Source: Hymenobacter wooponensis (GTDB lineage Bacteria; Bacteroidota; Bacteroidia; Cytophagales; Hymenobacteraceae). From it: a stretch of DNA of 64,000 nt. The position numbers and the translations under genes are program-made. Shown here piece by piece: positions 35,097 to 44,365 of the stretch. Position 1 is the stretch's first letter. Each line of letters begins with the position of its first letter. The stretch covers positions 1,116,001 through 1,180,000 of the forward strand of contig NZ_SRKZ01000001.1 of assembly GCF_004745865.1 (NCBI RefSeq), written 5' to 3'. The notes beneath the pieces were generated by a model that was not told where the DNA came from, did not search any database, and saw nothing but the letters and a program-made list of their open reading frames with translations.

Positions 35097-35897
35097 ATGG
35101 CTGATTCTACTCCCCTTCCCTCTTCTGAAGCCCCCAACGATGCGGCTGTGGAGCGCGAGGCCACGCGCCGCTCCCGCCGCTCCTTCCTACTGCTGGCCGC
35201 TACTGGCCTAGCGGGCCTGGGCGGGTGGCGCTGGCTCGTGTCGCGCCCCACCGACGACGGGGTGCCGTGGCCCCTGCGCCGGGTGCTGGACGCCAACGGC
35301 CAGCTGGCGCAGGAATATTTCAGCAATGCCCACCTAGCCCCGGTTTTCCCGAAGGCTCAGGCCCGTGCCCCACGCGTAAACGGCGACATCGGCCTCCGCT
35401 CGGCTCTTGATGCGGCTGCCTGGCGCCTGCGGGTGCTGGGGTATGCCCCCGCTGGCCCGGCCCGTGCGCAGGAGTTTACGCTGGCTGATATTCAGGCCCT
35501 GCCACGGGTGGAAATGACCACCGAGCTGAAGTGCATTGAGGGCTGGAGCGTGGTGGTGAGCTGGGCCGGGGCGCGGCTCTCGGACTTCCTGCAGCGCTAC
35601 CCGCTGGCCACCGACCCGCGCCGGAGTGGCCTAGCGCCCTACGTAAGCCTCTTCACCCCCGATGAGCAGTATTACGTGGGCCTGGATATAGAGAGTGCCT
35701 TGCACCCACAAACCCTACTCTGCTACGAGATGAATGGCCAGCCACTCACGCCCGAGCACGGGGCGCCCTTGCGGCTGGTTACGCCCCTCAAATACGGTAT
35801 CAAGCACCTGAAGCGCATTGGCACCATAGCTTTCCTCCATCAGCGCCCCGCCGATTATTGGGCCGAGCAAGGCTACGACTGGCACGCCGGCCACTAA
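35097..35897 (+). CDS. Sulfite-oxidase-family molybdopterin oxidoreductase (MsrP/YedY-like)
   Basis: 266 aa. The N terminus has a twin-arginine signal (TRRSRRSFLLLAATGLAGLG), so it is exported folded with its cofactor. The sulfite-oxidase fold domain carries the Mo-binding cysteine C146 in ELKCIEGWSVVVSWAGARLS. The segment YYVGLDIESALHPQTLLCYE follows the family pattern. Substrate may be an S- or N-oxide, or methionine sulfoxide in proteins as for MsrP; it is not determined. Co-translated with the b561 gene before it. Confidence 0.9.
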   Translation: MADSTPLPSSEAPNDAAVEREATRRSRRSFLLLAATGLAGLGGWRWLVSRPTDDGVPWPLRRVLDANGQLAQEYFSNAHLAPVFPKAQARAPRVNGDIGLRSALDAAAWRLRVLGYAPAGPARAQEFTLADIQALPRVEMTTELKCIEGWSVVVSWAGARLSDFLQRYPLATDPRRSGLAPYVSLFTPDEQYYVGLDIESALHPQTLLCYEMNGQPLTPEHGAPLRLVTPLKYGIKHLKRIGTIAFLHQRPADYWAEQGYDWHAGH

Positions 35898-36169
35898 GCA
35901 GGCTCCTGTGTAGCCCACCGCTTCCCTAGGCCACTCCTCGCGCCTCAATTCTGGCATGCTTCCTTCCGTTAAGATCCCTGAGCCCCAACTCTGGCTAGAG
36001 CGATATGGCGCCGACCTTCACTGCTTTGCCTTGTCTCGGGTGCGGCGACTATGGCGAAAGAACTAGTGTTGGTGCAGGAAGACTTAATTAACTGCCACCA
36101 AGCCTGCTCTTCTGTTGCACTTGCTAACTTTCTATCCAAAGTCTCGAAAGCTGCCGTAGCTTGCCTGAC

Positions 36170-36835
36170 ATGGAGGTGTCGATACTATATGTCCTAACCT
36201 TGGTGCTACCAGCTGCGGCGGTAGTCATTGCCTTATACTTGGGTGGCTGGTGGCGGCGCTTGTATGTGGTGGCAGCGCGGCTGCTATTAGGGGCGCTTAT
36301 GCTGGGAGGTGGCCTATATAAGCTCTCCGACAACCACCTGCCAGGGCTGATGGGCCCACCCATGAATCATGCTTTTCTTACTGAGCATGGTCTAGTTCTC
36401 TTTGCCCAGTTCATTGGAGTAGCTCAACTTGTAATTGGTGCCCTGCTGCTAACTGGCCGCTTTGCACTGTTGGGCGCCGTATTGCTGGTGCCCATGTGGC
36501 TGAACATTATATTCCTGACTTGGTCGCTGGGCTGGCAAGGTACTCCTTCACTTACGGGCGGCTTTCTGATCTTGACTATAGGCCTGCTACTGCACGATTT
36601 TGACCGGCTTAAATTTCTGCTTTATCCTCCGCGAAGACCCGAGGACCTTCATACATTACCTTGGCTGACCGCCGGTTCGGCTTTGGAAGGCACTTGGTGG
36701 CTGGGCCTGGGCATCCTACTTACGGGCAGCCTTTTATACCCTATTTCTCTGGCAGCAATGCTTCGAGTGATGGGAATAGGTGCGACTGTACTTCTCGGCG
36801 CTACCCTTTGGAGCTGGCGCCAGCAGCGAAACTAA
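36170..36835 (+). CDS. DoxX-like multi-span membrane protein
   Basis: 221 aa from ATG 36170 (a TTG at 36161 is also in frame). Six or so hydrophobic segments; the part ARLLLGALMLGGGLYKLSD and LVIGALLLTGRFALLGAVLL resembles DoxX/DoxD-type small membrane proteins. No catalytic motif. It ends in a 4-bp convergent overlap with the methyltransferase gene. Family assignment is tentative. Confidence 0.65.
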   Translation: MEVSILYVLTLVLPAAAVVIALYLGGWWRRLYVVAARLLLGALMLGGGLYKLSDNHLPGLMGPPMNHAFLTEHGLVLFAQFIGVAQLVIGALLLTGRFALLGAVLLVPMWLNIIFLTWSLGWQGTPSLTGGFLILTIGLLLHDFDRLKFLLYPPRRPEDLHTLPWLTAGSALEGTWWLGLGILLTGSLLYPISLAAMLRVMGIGATVLLGATLWSWRQQRN

Positions 36836-37635
36836 CCCTCCCGCTGCCGCACCGCCTCAAAAGTCAGGATTGCGGTGGCAGTGCTGACATTGAGTGAGTC
36901 GATGGCGCCGCGCATGGGAATGATGATGGTATGGTCACAGGCCGCCATAAGCTCGGGCGTGAGGCCATCGGCTTCGGTACCCATTACCAAGGCCGTGGGG
37001 CCGCGAAAGTCACAGGTGGTGTAGGCCACTGCCCGGTCGGTGAGAGCGGCGGCGTAGGTCTTGATGCCGTTTTGCCGGCACCAGGCTAGTAACTCCTCAC
37101 GGGTGGTGGCAATAGTGGGCACCGTAAACGAGCACCCAATGCTGCTACGGATGGCGTTGGGGTTGAACAGGTCGGTGCGCGGGTCGCAGACGATAACGGC
37201 GGTGGCTTGGGCGGCATCGGCGGTACGCAGAATGGCGCCTAGGTTGCCGGGCTTCTCCACCGCTTCCAGCACCAGCAGTAAGGGGGCGGCAGGTAGCTTT
37301 AGTTCTGGTAGCGTTAGGTGGGGTGGCTTAGCCAGGGCCAGCACCCCATCGGAGCCTTCGCGGTAGGCCACTTTCTCAAACACGGCCTTCGACACGTCGA
37401 ACCACTCCGTTTCTCTCCCAAACAAGGCGCGCAATTCTTGCTGGCGCTGCTCGCCGGCCAGCTCAGCGCAGACAAACAAGGCGGGCACCGCCACGCCAGC
37501 GCCGTGCGCAATGGTCAGCTCCCGCAGCCCCTCAATGATGGTGAGGCCCTGGGCCCGCCGCTCCGACGATTTCTGCTGGAGCTTCAGCAGGTTCTTAATG
37601 CGCGGATTCTGGGGGCTGGTAATTGCGTCGGGCAT
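36832..37635 (-). CDS. SpoU/TrmH-family RNA 2'-O-methyltransferase
   Basis: 267 aa from ATG 37635; the frame is open to 37734 but MPDAITSPQNPRIKNLLKLQ is the usual start. An N-terminal RNA-binding substrate domain is followed by the knotted SPOUT domain with its three motifs: LEAVEKPGNLGAILRTADA (motif 1), TALVMGTEADGLTPEL (motif 2) and IIPMRGAIDSLNVSTATAIL (motif 3). It methylates a ribose in rRNA or tRNA with S-adenosylmethionine. The exact target cannot be read from sequence. Confidence 0.93.
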   Translation of the reverse strand: MPDAITSPQNPRIKNLLKLQQKSSERRAQGLTIIEGLRELTIAHGAGVAVPALFVCAELAGEQRQQELRALFGRETEWFDVSKAVFEKVAYREGSDGVLALAKPPHLTLPELKLPAAPLLLVLEAVEKPGNLGAILRTADAAQATAVIVCDPRTDLFNPNAIRSSIGCSFTVPTIATTREELLAWCRQNGIKTYAAALTDRAVAYTTCDFRGPTALVMGTEADGLTPELMAACDHTIIIPMRGAIDSLNVSTATAILTFEAVRQREG

Positions 37636-37820
37636 GGCAACAGCGGGGTGCAAACGAAGGAATAGGAGGTGCTTTCTGGCGTCCTCGTGAGGGATGCGCC
37701 AAGTGCACTGGCGCCGCGAAGATACGCAGGTCAACCCGCCAGTACAGCGCGCCGTTGTAGGCCACTACTGTGCTCCAGCTTGTATCATTGCAGTCGGAGC
37801 TTTTTTCACCCCACAACTGC

Positions 37821-39335
37821 ATGCGCTTACAGCTTAACACCAAGATTATTCTGGGCTTTTCCATTGCCCTGAGCGTGCTGCTGCTGACCTCCCTCCTGGC
37901 CTGGTACAGCATTCAGCAGCTCAGCTATTACACGCAACGGGTTGAGCATACCTACCAAGTTCTGCAACGCACCTCCGACCTACGCATGCGTATGCGCGAC
38001 GCGCAAAGCCAAGTGCGCGGTTATTTGCTGCTGAATGACACTACTCAGAAATCGACCTTTCAGGACGTACTTCAGCAGGCCCGCATAGATTACGACACCC
38101 TTCGCAACCTGACGCTGGACAACCCCTCGCAGCAGATGCGCCTGGATACGCTAAAGACAATTATTGCCCAGGAAACCCGGTACCTCAGCACGTTCCTGCT
38201 GGAGACGCCTTCAGTGTCGGCGGTGCAGCGCCTGGTTATCGGCGACCGGGCCATGCAGGAGAAGCTCCGGCTGTTGGTTGAGCACATGAAGGCCGAGGAG
38301 GAAGGGTTGCTACGGGAGCGTCGGCAGCGACAAGGAATGTACGAGCACACTACCCCTGCCGCCATTATTGTATCGGCGGTGCTGGCGGCCATTATTGTGC
38401 TGTGGCTCTTCAACAAGATTTACCGGGAGCTCAAGGCCAACGCCGACTTGCAGCAGCAACTCACGCAAACCAACGAGGAAGTGGCGCGCCGTATTCAGCT
38501 GATTGAAAGCCTTGCCGAACGCGTAGTGCAGGGTGACTACAAAGTCAAAATCAAGGACCGGGGCAAAGACAGCTTGGGCAACTTAGCCACCTCGCTTAAC
38601 CGCATGACCCAAACCCTGGACGAGAACTTTACCATGCTGGAAACCCGCAACAAGGAGCTCGACCAGTTTGCCTACGTGGCCTCCCACGATCTAAAAGCGC
38701 CATTGCGCGGCGTGGTAACGGTGGTGAAGTGGATTGAGAGCGAGCTGACCAATGAGCTCAGCGACCAAATGCGGCAATACCTAGACATGATGAAGGGCCG
38801 GCTACATCGCCTAGAGGACCTTATCAATGGCCTACTGGCCTACGCCCGCGTGGGCCGCACCGAGCAAAAGCTAGAAGAAGTAAACGTAGGCCAGCTGGTG
38901 CGCGAAGTGCAGGAAATGGTAGTACCCGAGAGCTTCCGGGTGGAAACGGCCACTTCTCTGCCTACCCTGGTTACCGACCGCCTGAGCCTGCAGCAGGTAT
39001 TTACCAACCTCATGGGCAACGCCGCCAAGTACCATCATAAGTCGGAAGGCACTATTACCATAAGCTGCCAAGAACTGAAGAACGACTACGAGTTTACCGT
39101 CCGTGACGATGGGCCCGGCATTGCGCCCCAGTTTCACGAGAAAATCTTCCTGATGTTTCAAACCCTGCGCGACCGAAATACGGCCGAAAGCACGGGCATC
39201 GGGCTAAGTATCGTCAAGAAAATTCTCGACGAACAAAAAGCCAGTATTCGGGTAGATTCCGCGGAAGGCGAGGGCACGGCCTTTATCTTTACGTGGCCGA
39301 AGCAGCCCACACCCGTGGCTCAGCCAGTGCTCTAG
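37821..39335 (+). CDS. CHASE3-type membrane histidine kinase
   Basis: 504 aa from ATG 37821. Membrane spans at about 12-32 and 190-212 enclose a helical CHASE3-like sensor domain (SDLRMRMRDAQSQVRGYLLL is typical). Then HAMP (about 213-270), HisKA with H289 in VASHDLKAPLRGVV, and HATPase (DDGPGIAPQFHEKIF, STGIGLSIVKKIL). The HDLKAPLR form is characteristic of phytochrome-type kinases that work with single-domain receivers. The CheY-like gene follows after 30 bp and is the likely partner. A TATCATTG resembling a -7 box stands shortly upstream (about 37783-37790). Confidence 0.92.
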   Translation: MRLQLNTKIILGFSIALSVLLLTSLLAWYSIQQLSYYTQRVEHTYQVLQRTSDLRMRMRDAQSQVRGYLLLNDTTQKSTFQDVLQQARIDYDTLRNLTLDNPSQQMRLDTLKTIIAQETRYLSTFLLETPSVSAVQRLVIGDRAMQEKLRLLVEHMKAEEEGLLRERRQRQGMYEHTTPAAIIVSAVLAAIIVLWLFNKIYRELKANADLQQQLTQTNEEVARRIQLIESLAERVVQGDYKVKIKDRGKDSLGNLATSLNRMTQTLDENFTMLETRNKELDQFAYVASHDLKAPLRGVVTVVKWIESELTNELSDQMRQYLDMMKGRLHRLEDLINGLLAYARVGRTEQKLEEVNVGQLVREVQEMVVPESFRVETATSLPTLVTDRLSLQQVFTNLMGNAAKYHHKSEGTITISCQELKNDYEFTVRDDGPGIAPQFHEKIFLMFQTLRDRNTAESTGIGLSIVKKILDEQKASIRVDSAEGEGTAFIFTWPKQPTPVAQPVL

Positions 39336-39365
39336 CCCGTACTAGCCAGGCCTTACTACTCCCCT

Positions 39366-39776
39366 ATGCGTTCAGTACTGTTAGTCGAAGACGACTTTTT
39401 TGATACCATGACGGCCCAGAAAGCTTTCGAGCGTTTCAGCGTGCCGCATAAACTCTACACGGCTTTCAATGGCATTGAGGCCCTGGACCTGCTACTGGGC
39501 CGCAACGATGTAGAGCCTATTCGGCCGCTGCCGGAAGTGATTCTGCTGGACCTGAACATGCCCAAAATGAACGGGCACGAGTTTCTGGCCGAGCTACGCA
39601 GCATGCCCGAGTTCAGCCAGATTCCGGTGTTCATCACTACTACTTCGGGCATGGACGTTGACCGCCTCAATGCGCAGAATCTGGGCGTGAGCGGCTACAT
39701 TCTTAAGCCCCTCGATTTTGAGACCAGCTCCAACATGGTAGATAGCATGAACCTGCTGGAGCAACTGCTGAAATAG
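39366..39776 (+). CDS. Single-domain response regulator (Rcp1-like)
   Basis: 136 aa, a receiver domain only. Acidic pair E8-D9, phospho-acceptor D62 in ILLDLNMPKMNG, TT in FITTTSG, K in ILKPLDF. The insertion around residues 45-55 (LGRNDVEPIRPLPE) is typical of Rcp1-type receivers paired with phytochrome-like kinases. Without an output domain it must act by protein contact or phosphorelay. It forms an operon with the CHASE3 kinase and is followed by a terminator. Confidence 0.92.
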   Translation: MRSVLLVEDDFFDTMTAQKAFERFSVPHKLYTAFNGIEALDLLLGRNDVEPIRPLPEVILLDLNMPKMNGHEFLAELRSMPEFSQIPVFITTTSGMDVDRLNAQNLGVSGYILKPLDFETSSNMVDSMNLLEQLLK

Positions 39777-39802
39777 CCCCAACAAAAGCCTGGTTTCCTA
39801 CG

Positions 39803-39847
39803 ACCGGCGCGGCTTCCTGCCTACAGGGAGACGCGCCGGTTTTTTGT
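39803..39847 (+). terminator. Rho-independent terminator after the receiver gene
   Basis: ACCGGCGCG (39803-39811) and CGCGCCGGT (39832-39840) form a perfect stem followed by TTTTTT. Confidence 0.9.
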
Positions 39848-40313
39848 ATCCTCCTGGTTGGCTGGCCTAGGCCTGTAACCTTGGGAGCAGCTTCCGACAG
39901 CCCGCCGCTACCGCCCATAATAAGCACCGTATAGAGGGCCTCTAGGCCAGTAGCCACGGCCCCTATGCCATAGCTTGCGGGCGGCGTAAGCAGGGGCTGT
40001 ATTTTTCCAAGCCGCTCAGTACACTACCCTGATTCCTTACGCGTTATGATGAGGTAGATGAATGCTCCCGCTAGTGTTGGTAGAGGCCGCTTGCAACTTT
40101 TAACCGCATGGCACGATCCTGCGACTAGTAGTGTCTCTTCAGTTGAGGTACCTTGCTCCGGCCGTACGTAAAATCTGCGTACATTTTTTAAGTTGCTAAC
40201 AGCTTGCTCAAGCAGCCTCGGCGGCGTGGCTTGCGAGCAGCGGCGGTGCAGTCTTCACCTAAATTCCACCTCGCTCCTGGCTTTTTTGGTTTCTTGCTAC
40301 CTTAAGTTCCTAT
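39848..40313. other. Gap without a recognisable gene
   Basis: 466 bp between the receiver gene and the secreted Gly/Tyr-rich protein gene. Short frames here show no known pattern. A weak hairpin (GTACG/CGTAC, 40164-40182) followed by ATTTTTT could be a minor terminator. Promoter elements of the next gene must lie near its right end; TACCTT at about 40299 is a partial -7 match. Confidence 0.55.
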
Positions 40314-41306
40314 ATGCAGCTCCGCTCTCTCCTACTGGCCGTGCTTTGCACGCTCTCTGTTTCGGCTCTGGCCCAAGAGACGCCCCGGCAGCTTAACACG
40401 CTACCCGGTGCTCCTACTCCGCCCCCAGCTACCACTCCTATAATTCCCCCTGCTACGTCCTCGCCGGCGGTGTTACCGTCCTCGGCCGTTGCGCCCGCTG
40501 ACACTGCCCGCCGCGTAGCCACAGAGCAGCGCGCCGTGGCTGCCCCGCCCGCCGTGCCCGATTCTGAGCGCGAGCAACAGCAGCAACGTCGGCAGCAAAT
40601 GGCTATTCCATCTGCTAACACTACGCGCTACGCCGTGGGCCTGAAAACGGGCCAGGTAGTGCGCGGCTACGATGTAGAAATCAAGCAACCCGTATTTGGG
40701 CGTAGCTTCCTGTTAATAGATGGGCAGCAGCGCTTTGAGCTTGATCAGGTGCGCTACTACGAGGATGAAACGGGCTTTTACGTGCGGACCACGCTGCCGG
40801 GCCGCTCCAGCCGCGAGTCTACGCTGCGCCGCGACCGGGTAGGCCGCATCAGCTTGTACTCCATCACCAGCACGCAGTACATGAACAACCCCTATGGCGG
40901 CCTGGGTGGCTACGGTTTTGGCCGCTATGGCTACGGCGGGTATCCGTATGGGGGCTACCCCTACGGCGGCTACCGCACCGTGAAAACCGACTACTTCAGC
41001 AAGGACAATGGCCCCATTGAGAACCTCACCCTCAAAAACCTGCAACTAGCCACCGCCGACAACCCAGGCAGCGTGAAGCTCCTGCAGGACGCCCGCCGCT
41101 ACCAGACCTACACCACGCTCAGCTACATTGCGGCCGGTGGCCTGATGCTGGCTGGTACGTTCTCCAGCTTCTCGGGTAGCAACGGCTTTGCCGTGTCGCC
41201 GCTGGTATACGCCGCTATTCCGCTGGCCATTGTGCCCCTGGTTATTGGGGGTAAGCAGCAGAACAACATCAAGCAGGCTATTTTGCTCTACAACCGCGGG
41301 CAGTAA
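40314..41306 (+). CDS. Secreted protein with Pro/Ala linker and Gly/Tyr repeat
   Basis: 330 aa. Signal peptide (MQLRSLLLAVLCTLSVSALA), then about 90 residues of Pro/Ala/Thr-rich linker, a globular beta-like part (about 105-180, YAVGLKTGQVVRGYDVEIKQ), and a low-complexity run with YGGYPYGGYPYGGY at about 205-220. The last 80 residues carry two hydrophobic segments (LSYIAAGGLMLAGTFSSFSG and VYAAIPLAIVPLVIGG), which suggests membrane anchoring at the C terminus. No family recognised. It lies between two kinase/receiver pairs and may be unrelated to them. Confidence 0.7.
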   Translation: MQLRSLLLAVLCTLSVSALAQETPRQLNTLPGAPTPPPATTPIIPPATSSPAVLPSSAVAPADTARRVATEQRAVAAPPAVPDSEREQQQQRRQQMAIPSANTTRYAVGLKTGQVVRGYDVEIKQPVFGRSFLLIDGQQRFELDQVRYYEDETGFYVRTTLPGRSSRESTLRRDRVGRISLYSITSTQYMNNPYGGLGGYGFGRYGYGGYPYGGYPYGGYRTVKTDYFSKDNGPIENLTLKNLQLATADNPGSVKLLQDARRYQTYTTLSYIAAGGLMLAGTFSSFSGSNGFAVSPLVYAAIPLAIVPLVIGGKQQNNIKQAILLYNRGQ

Positions 41307-41383
41307 TCTTTCGCTTTTCTCCTAGGCCACTTAGCGTGGCCGCAGGAACAGACTACTGGGGTTTCATCCCCCATAAATATAGA

Positions 41384-41416
41384 AGCAGTAGGCCACGTGG
41401 TCTGCTGCTTTTTTTA
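41384..41416 (+). terminator. Rho-independent terminator
   Basis: AGCAGTAGGCCAC and GTGGTCTGCTGCT form a hairpin with two G-T wobbles and are followed by a run of T (41409-41415). It lies about 80 bp after the Gly/Tyr-rich protein gene. Confidence 0.8.
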
Positions 41417-41609
41417 CGGGGTTACTCCTCACTGCTCATTGCACCAGGCTCATAAAAGTCGTTTTGCGCCTGCCGCTTCTGCACTCGCTTGGCTGGCCCT
41501 ATAGTGCCCACCGCTACGGTTAGGCAACAGAATTTGCGTTTCAACCAAGTGCTGGCACACCGTAGAATTTATTGTCGAGCTTAGGCAACTTACGACGGGA
41601 GTTGTCGCC

Positions 41610-41617
41610 TAATTTTG
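41610..41617 (+). promoter_or_regulatory. Putative -7 promoter box before the PAS kinase gene
   Basis: TAATTTTG fits TAnnTTTG exactly. It stands 57 bp upstream of ATG 41675 and covers the alternative TTG start at 41615, which supports ATG 41675 as the true start. No clear TTTG at the -33 position. Confidence 0.45.
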
Positions 41618-41674
41618 CAACACTACCGTACAGCCGATATCGGTTTGCTGCTTAACCACCGGTTGTTTGCCCAA

Positions 41675-44353
41675 ATGTCTACTGAGCACTTGTCTTCATC
41701 AGCTACTGGGCCCACTCAACCAGCCTCCTCCCTCCTCCACAACCTAGGGATGCTGCCGGAGGTATTTGCAGCCCTGCCCGGCGCCTATCTGCTGCTCACG
41801 CCCGACCTGCGCATTGCCGCCGTCAGTGATGCCTACCTAGCCAGTACGTTCATCTCCCGTAGCCAGCTGGTAGGCCACTTCTTGCTTGATGCCTTTGCGG
41901 CGGAGCCGGGCACACCTGAGGCCGCTACCATGAGCAACCTGCGTGCTTCTTTGCAGCAAGTAGTAACAACGGGCCAGCCCCAGCAAATGCCCGTGCAGCA
42001 CTACCGCATTCCAAATCCGGAGGTACCCAATGCGGTTCTGGAACGGTACTGGCAGTCGCTCAACACCCCTGTGTTTGGCCCCGATAAAACGGTTATTGGC
42101 TTTGTTCATAGCGTGACCGACGTAACCGCAAGCCATCAGGCGGCGGCCCATTTGGCAGGGGCCCAGGCCCGCGAGCAAGCAGCACTGGCCGTGTTGGAGC
42201 GTGAGCGTCTGCAGCTGAAAGCTCTGCTTGAGCAAGCTCCTGTGGCCATTGGGTTGTTTGAAGGGCCTGACTTGCGCATTACTGCCGCCAACCCCTTACT
42301 CAGCGCCATGTGGGGGCGCAGCCAAGAGCAGGTCCTGAACCGTCCTTTATTAGAGGCGGTGCCAGAGCTACAGGGGCAAGGCTTTCAGGAGATCATGCAG
42401 CAAGTAAGTGAAACCCTTGTGCCCTATGTTGGTAAGGAGGTGCCCGCCCACATGCTCCGCAATGGGCAGTTAATGACCTCCTACTACAACTTCGTGTATC
42501 AGCCTTTCTTCGATCAGCAGGGCACTGTGCAAGGAGTACTGGATGTAGCCGTTGAGGTAACTGAGCAGGTACTGAACCGGCAGCGCATAGAAGCCCAGGA
42601 GCAGCAAACCAGCTTGCTTAATGAGGAGTTACAAGCCGCCAACGATGAAATTCTGGCTAATAACGTGGAGTTGGAGTACGCCCAGCACCAGCTTCGCCAA
42701 CTGAATGCCACCCTAGAAGCTCGGGTGCTGGAACGCACGCATCAGCTGGCAAACCAGCAGCTCTTGTTACAGCAGATCATAGGCCAGGTACCTGCGTTGG
42801 TAGCCACGCTCCGTGGGCCTGATCATCGCTACTCATTCTTTAATCCTTACTACGACACGTTCACGGCCGGTCGTGTCCGCCTTGGCGCTTCTGTGGCCGA
42901 GGTGTTGCCGGAACTTGTAGAGCAGGGGTTCGTTAAGCTGCTTGATCGGGTGTATGCCACGGGCGAGCCGTTTGTGGGTCGTGAAATAGCCATGCTGCTA
43001 CACAACCCCAACATGGGCCAGGATGAGCAATATTATCTGGACTTCGTTTACCAAGCTTTGCTAGATGGCCAAGGACAAACCCAGGGCATTCTGGTGTTTG
43101 CCGTAGACACCACCAAGCAGGTACTGGCGCGCCGCCAAACCGACACCCTGCAGGCCGCCGTACGACGCCAGAAGGAGGAACGCGAAAACGTATTTCAGCT
43201 CTTTGAGCAGTCGCCGGCAGTTATCTGCCTGCTGCGGGAGCCCGACCACCGCATCGATTACCTCAACCCTGCCTACCAGGCTTTGTTTCCTGGCCAACAG
43301 CTTCGGGGCCGCACGCTGGCCGAGGTGCAGCCTGAGGCCAAGGCGCTGCTGGCCCTATTTGATGGGATATACCAGACTGGCACCATGCAGTTTCAGACGG
43401 AAGTGCCCGTCACAATCACGCCCCCTAATGGGCAGGCTACCTCTACGCGCTACTTCGACTTTACGTACCAGGCTTATCTGGAGCAGGGCGGCATTGCAGG
43501 GGTTGCCCTCTTTGGCCTTGATGTAACGGAGCAGGTTCTCTCTCGCAGCCGAGTGCAGGAGCTTAACGAGGAGCTAGCGTCTATCAATGAGGAGTTGCGG
43601 GCCAGCAATGAGGAGCTGGGCGACACCAACGAACAACTCTCGCGCACCAATGCCGACCTGGACACCTTTGTGTACACGGCCAGCCACGATTTGAAAGTGC
43701 CCATCACCAACATTGAAGGCCTGCTTGATGCGCTCAGCCGCGACCTGCGCGGGCACTCCACGGCCGAGTCGGTGCCCCGGATTTTAAGCATGATGAAGGA
43801 GTCGGTGACGCGCTTCCAGCAGACCATTGGCCACCTGACCGACATCTCCCGTTTGCAGCAGGAAAGCAGCACAGAAGTAGAAAGCCTGACGCTGGCCGCC
43901 ACCATCGCCGACGTACAGCTGGACTTAGCGCCGCTGCTGCAGGCAACTGGCGCCCACATCACCGTAAGCATAACCGAAGTGCCTGAGCTCCCACTTTCAC
44001 CCAAAAATCAGCGCTCAGTGATGTATAACCTGCTCAGCAACGCCCTCAAGTATCGCCACCCCGACCGGGTGCCGATGATTCATATTCACGGGCGCCGGCA
44101 GGCCGATGGCGTAGAGCTACAGGTACAAGACAACGGTCTGGGCCTGGAGCACTGGCAGCAGCAACGCCTATTTGGTTTATTTCAGCGGCTACACAGCCAC
44201 GTTGAGGGGGCAGGCGTAGGCCTGTATATGGTGAAGAAAATTATTGAAAACGCGGGCGGCAACGTACGAGTACTCAGTGACACTAACACGGGCAGCACCT
44301 TCACCATCACGCTGCCTCTGGCCCCCGACCGCTCGGCGTTTATCAGCGCCTAA
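41675..44353 (+). CDS. Soluble multi-PAS histidine kinase
   Basis: 892 aa, no membrane span. About four PAS domains (around 25-150, 175-310, 370-495 and 505-640), with a coiled coil between the second and third (SLLNEELQAANDEILANNVE) and another before the kinase core (ELNEELASINEELRASNEEL). HisKA has H671 in TASHDLKVPITNIEG; HATPase ends with GAGVGLYMVKKIIENAGG. PAS repeats of the form LLxGPDxRITxANP are common in Bacteroidota sensor kinases of unknown signal. The next gene, 12 bp downstream, is a single-domain receiver. The TTG at 41615 would add 20 residues and is less likely. Confidence 0.9.
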   Translation: MSTEHLSSSATGPTQPASSLLHNLGMLPEVFAALPGAYLLLTPDLRIAAVSDAYLASTFISRSQLVGHFLLDAFAAEPGTPEAATMSNLRASLQQVVTTGQPQQMPVQHYRIPNPEVPNAVLERYWQSLNTPVFGPDKTVIGFVHSVTDVTASHQAAAHLAGAQAREQAALAVLERERLQLKALLEQAPVAIGLFEGPDLRITAANPLLSAMWGRSQEQVLNRPLLEAVPELQGQGFQEIMQQVSETLVPYVGKEVPAHMLRNGQLMTSYYNFVYQPFFDQQGTVQGVLDVAVEVTEQVLNRQRIEAQEQQTSLLNEELQAANDEILANNVELEYAQHQLRQLNATLEARVLERTHQLANQQLLLQQIIGQVPALVATLRGPDHRYSFFNPYYDTFTAGRVRLGASVAEVLPELVEQGFVKLLDRVYATGEPFVGREIAMLLHNPNMGQDEQYYLDFVYQALLDGQGQTQGILVFAVDTTKQVLARRQTDTLQAAVRRQKEERENVFQLFEQSPAVICLLREPDHRIDYLNPAYQALFPGQQLRGRTLAEVQPEAKALLALFDGIYQTGTMQFQTEVPVTITPPNGQATSTRYFDFTYQAYLEQGGIAGVALFGLDVTEQVLSRSRVQELNEELASINEELRASNEELGDTNEQLSRTNADLDTFVYTASHDLKVPITNIEGLLDALSRDLRGHSTAESVPRILSMMKESVTRFQQTIGHLTDISRLQQESSTEVESLTLAATIADVQLDLAPLLQATGAHITVSITEVPELPLSPKNQRSVMYNLLSNALKYRHPDRVPMIHIHGRRQADGVELQVQDNGLGLEHWQQQRLFGLFQRLHSHVEGAGVGLYMVKKIIENAGGNVRVLSDTNTGSTFTITLPLAPDRSAFISA

Positions 44354-44365
44354 CACTCCTCTCTA

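Noticed and set aside
39703..39957. Minus-strand frame of 84 aa after the receiver gene
   Set aside because: Crosses the terminator and the end of the receiver gene, and its translation has no recognisable pattern.
40900..40980. Short tandem repeats that could suggest a CRISPR or satellite array
   Set aside because: They are in frame and encode the Gly/Tyr run of the secreted protein; no spacers of regular length.
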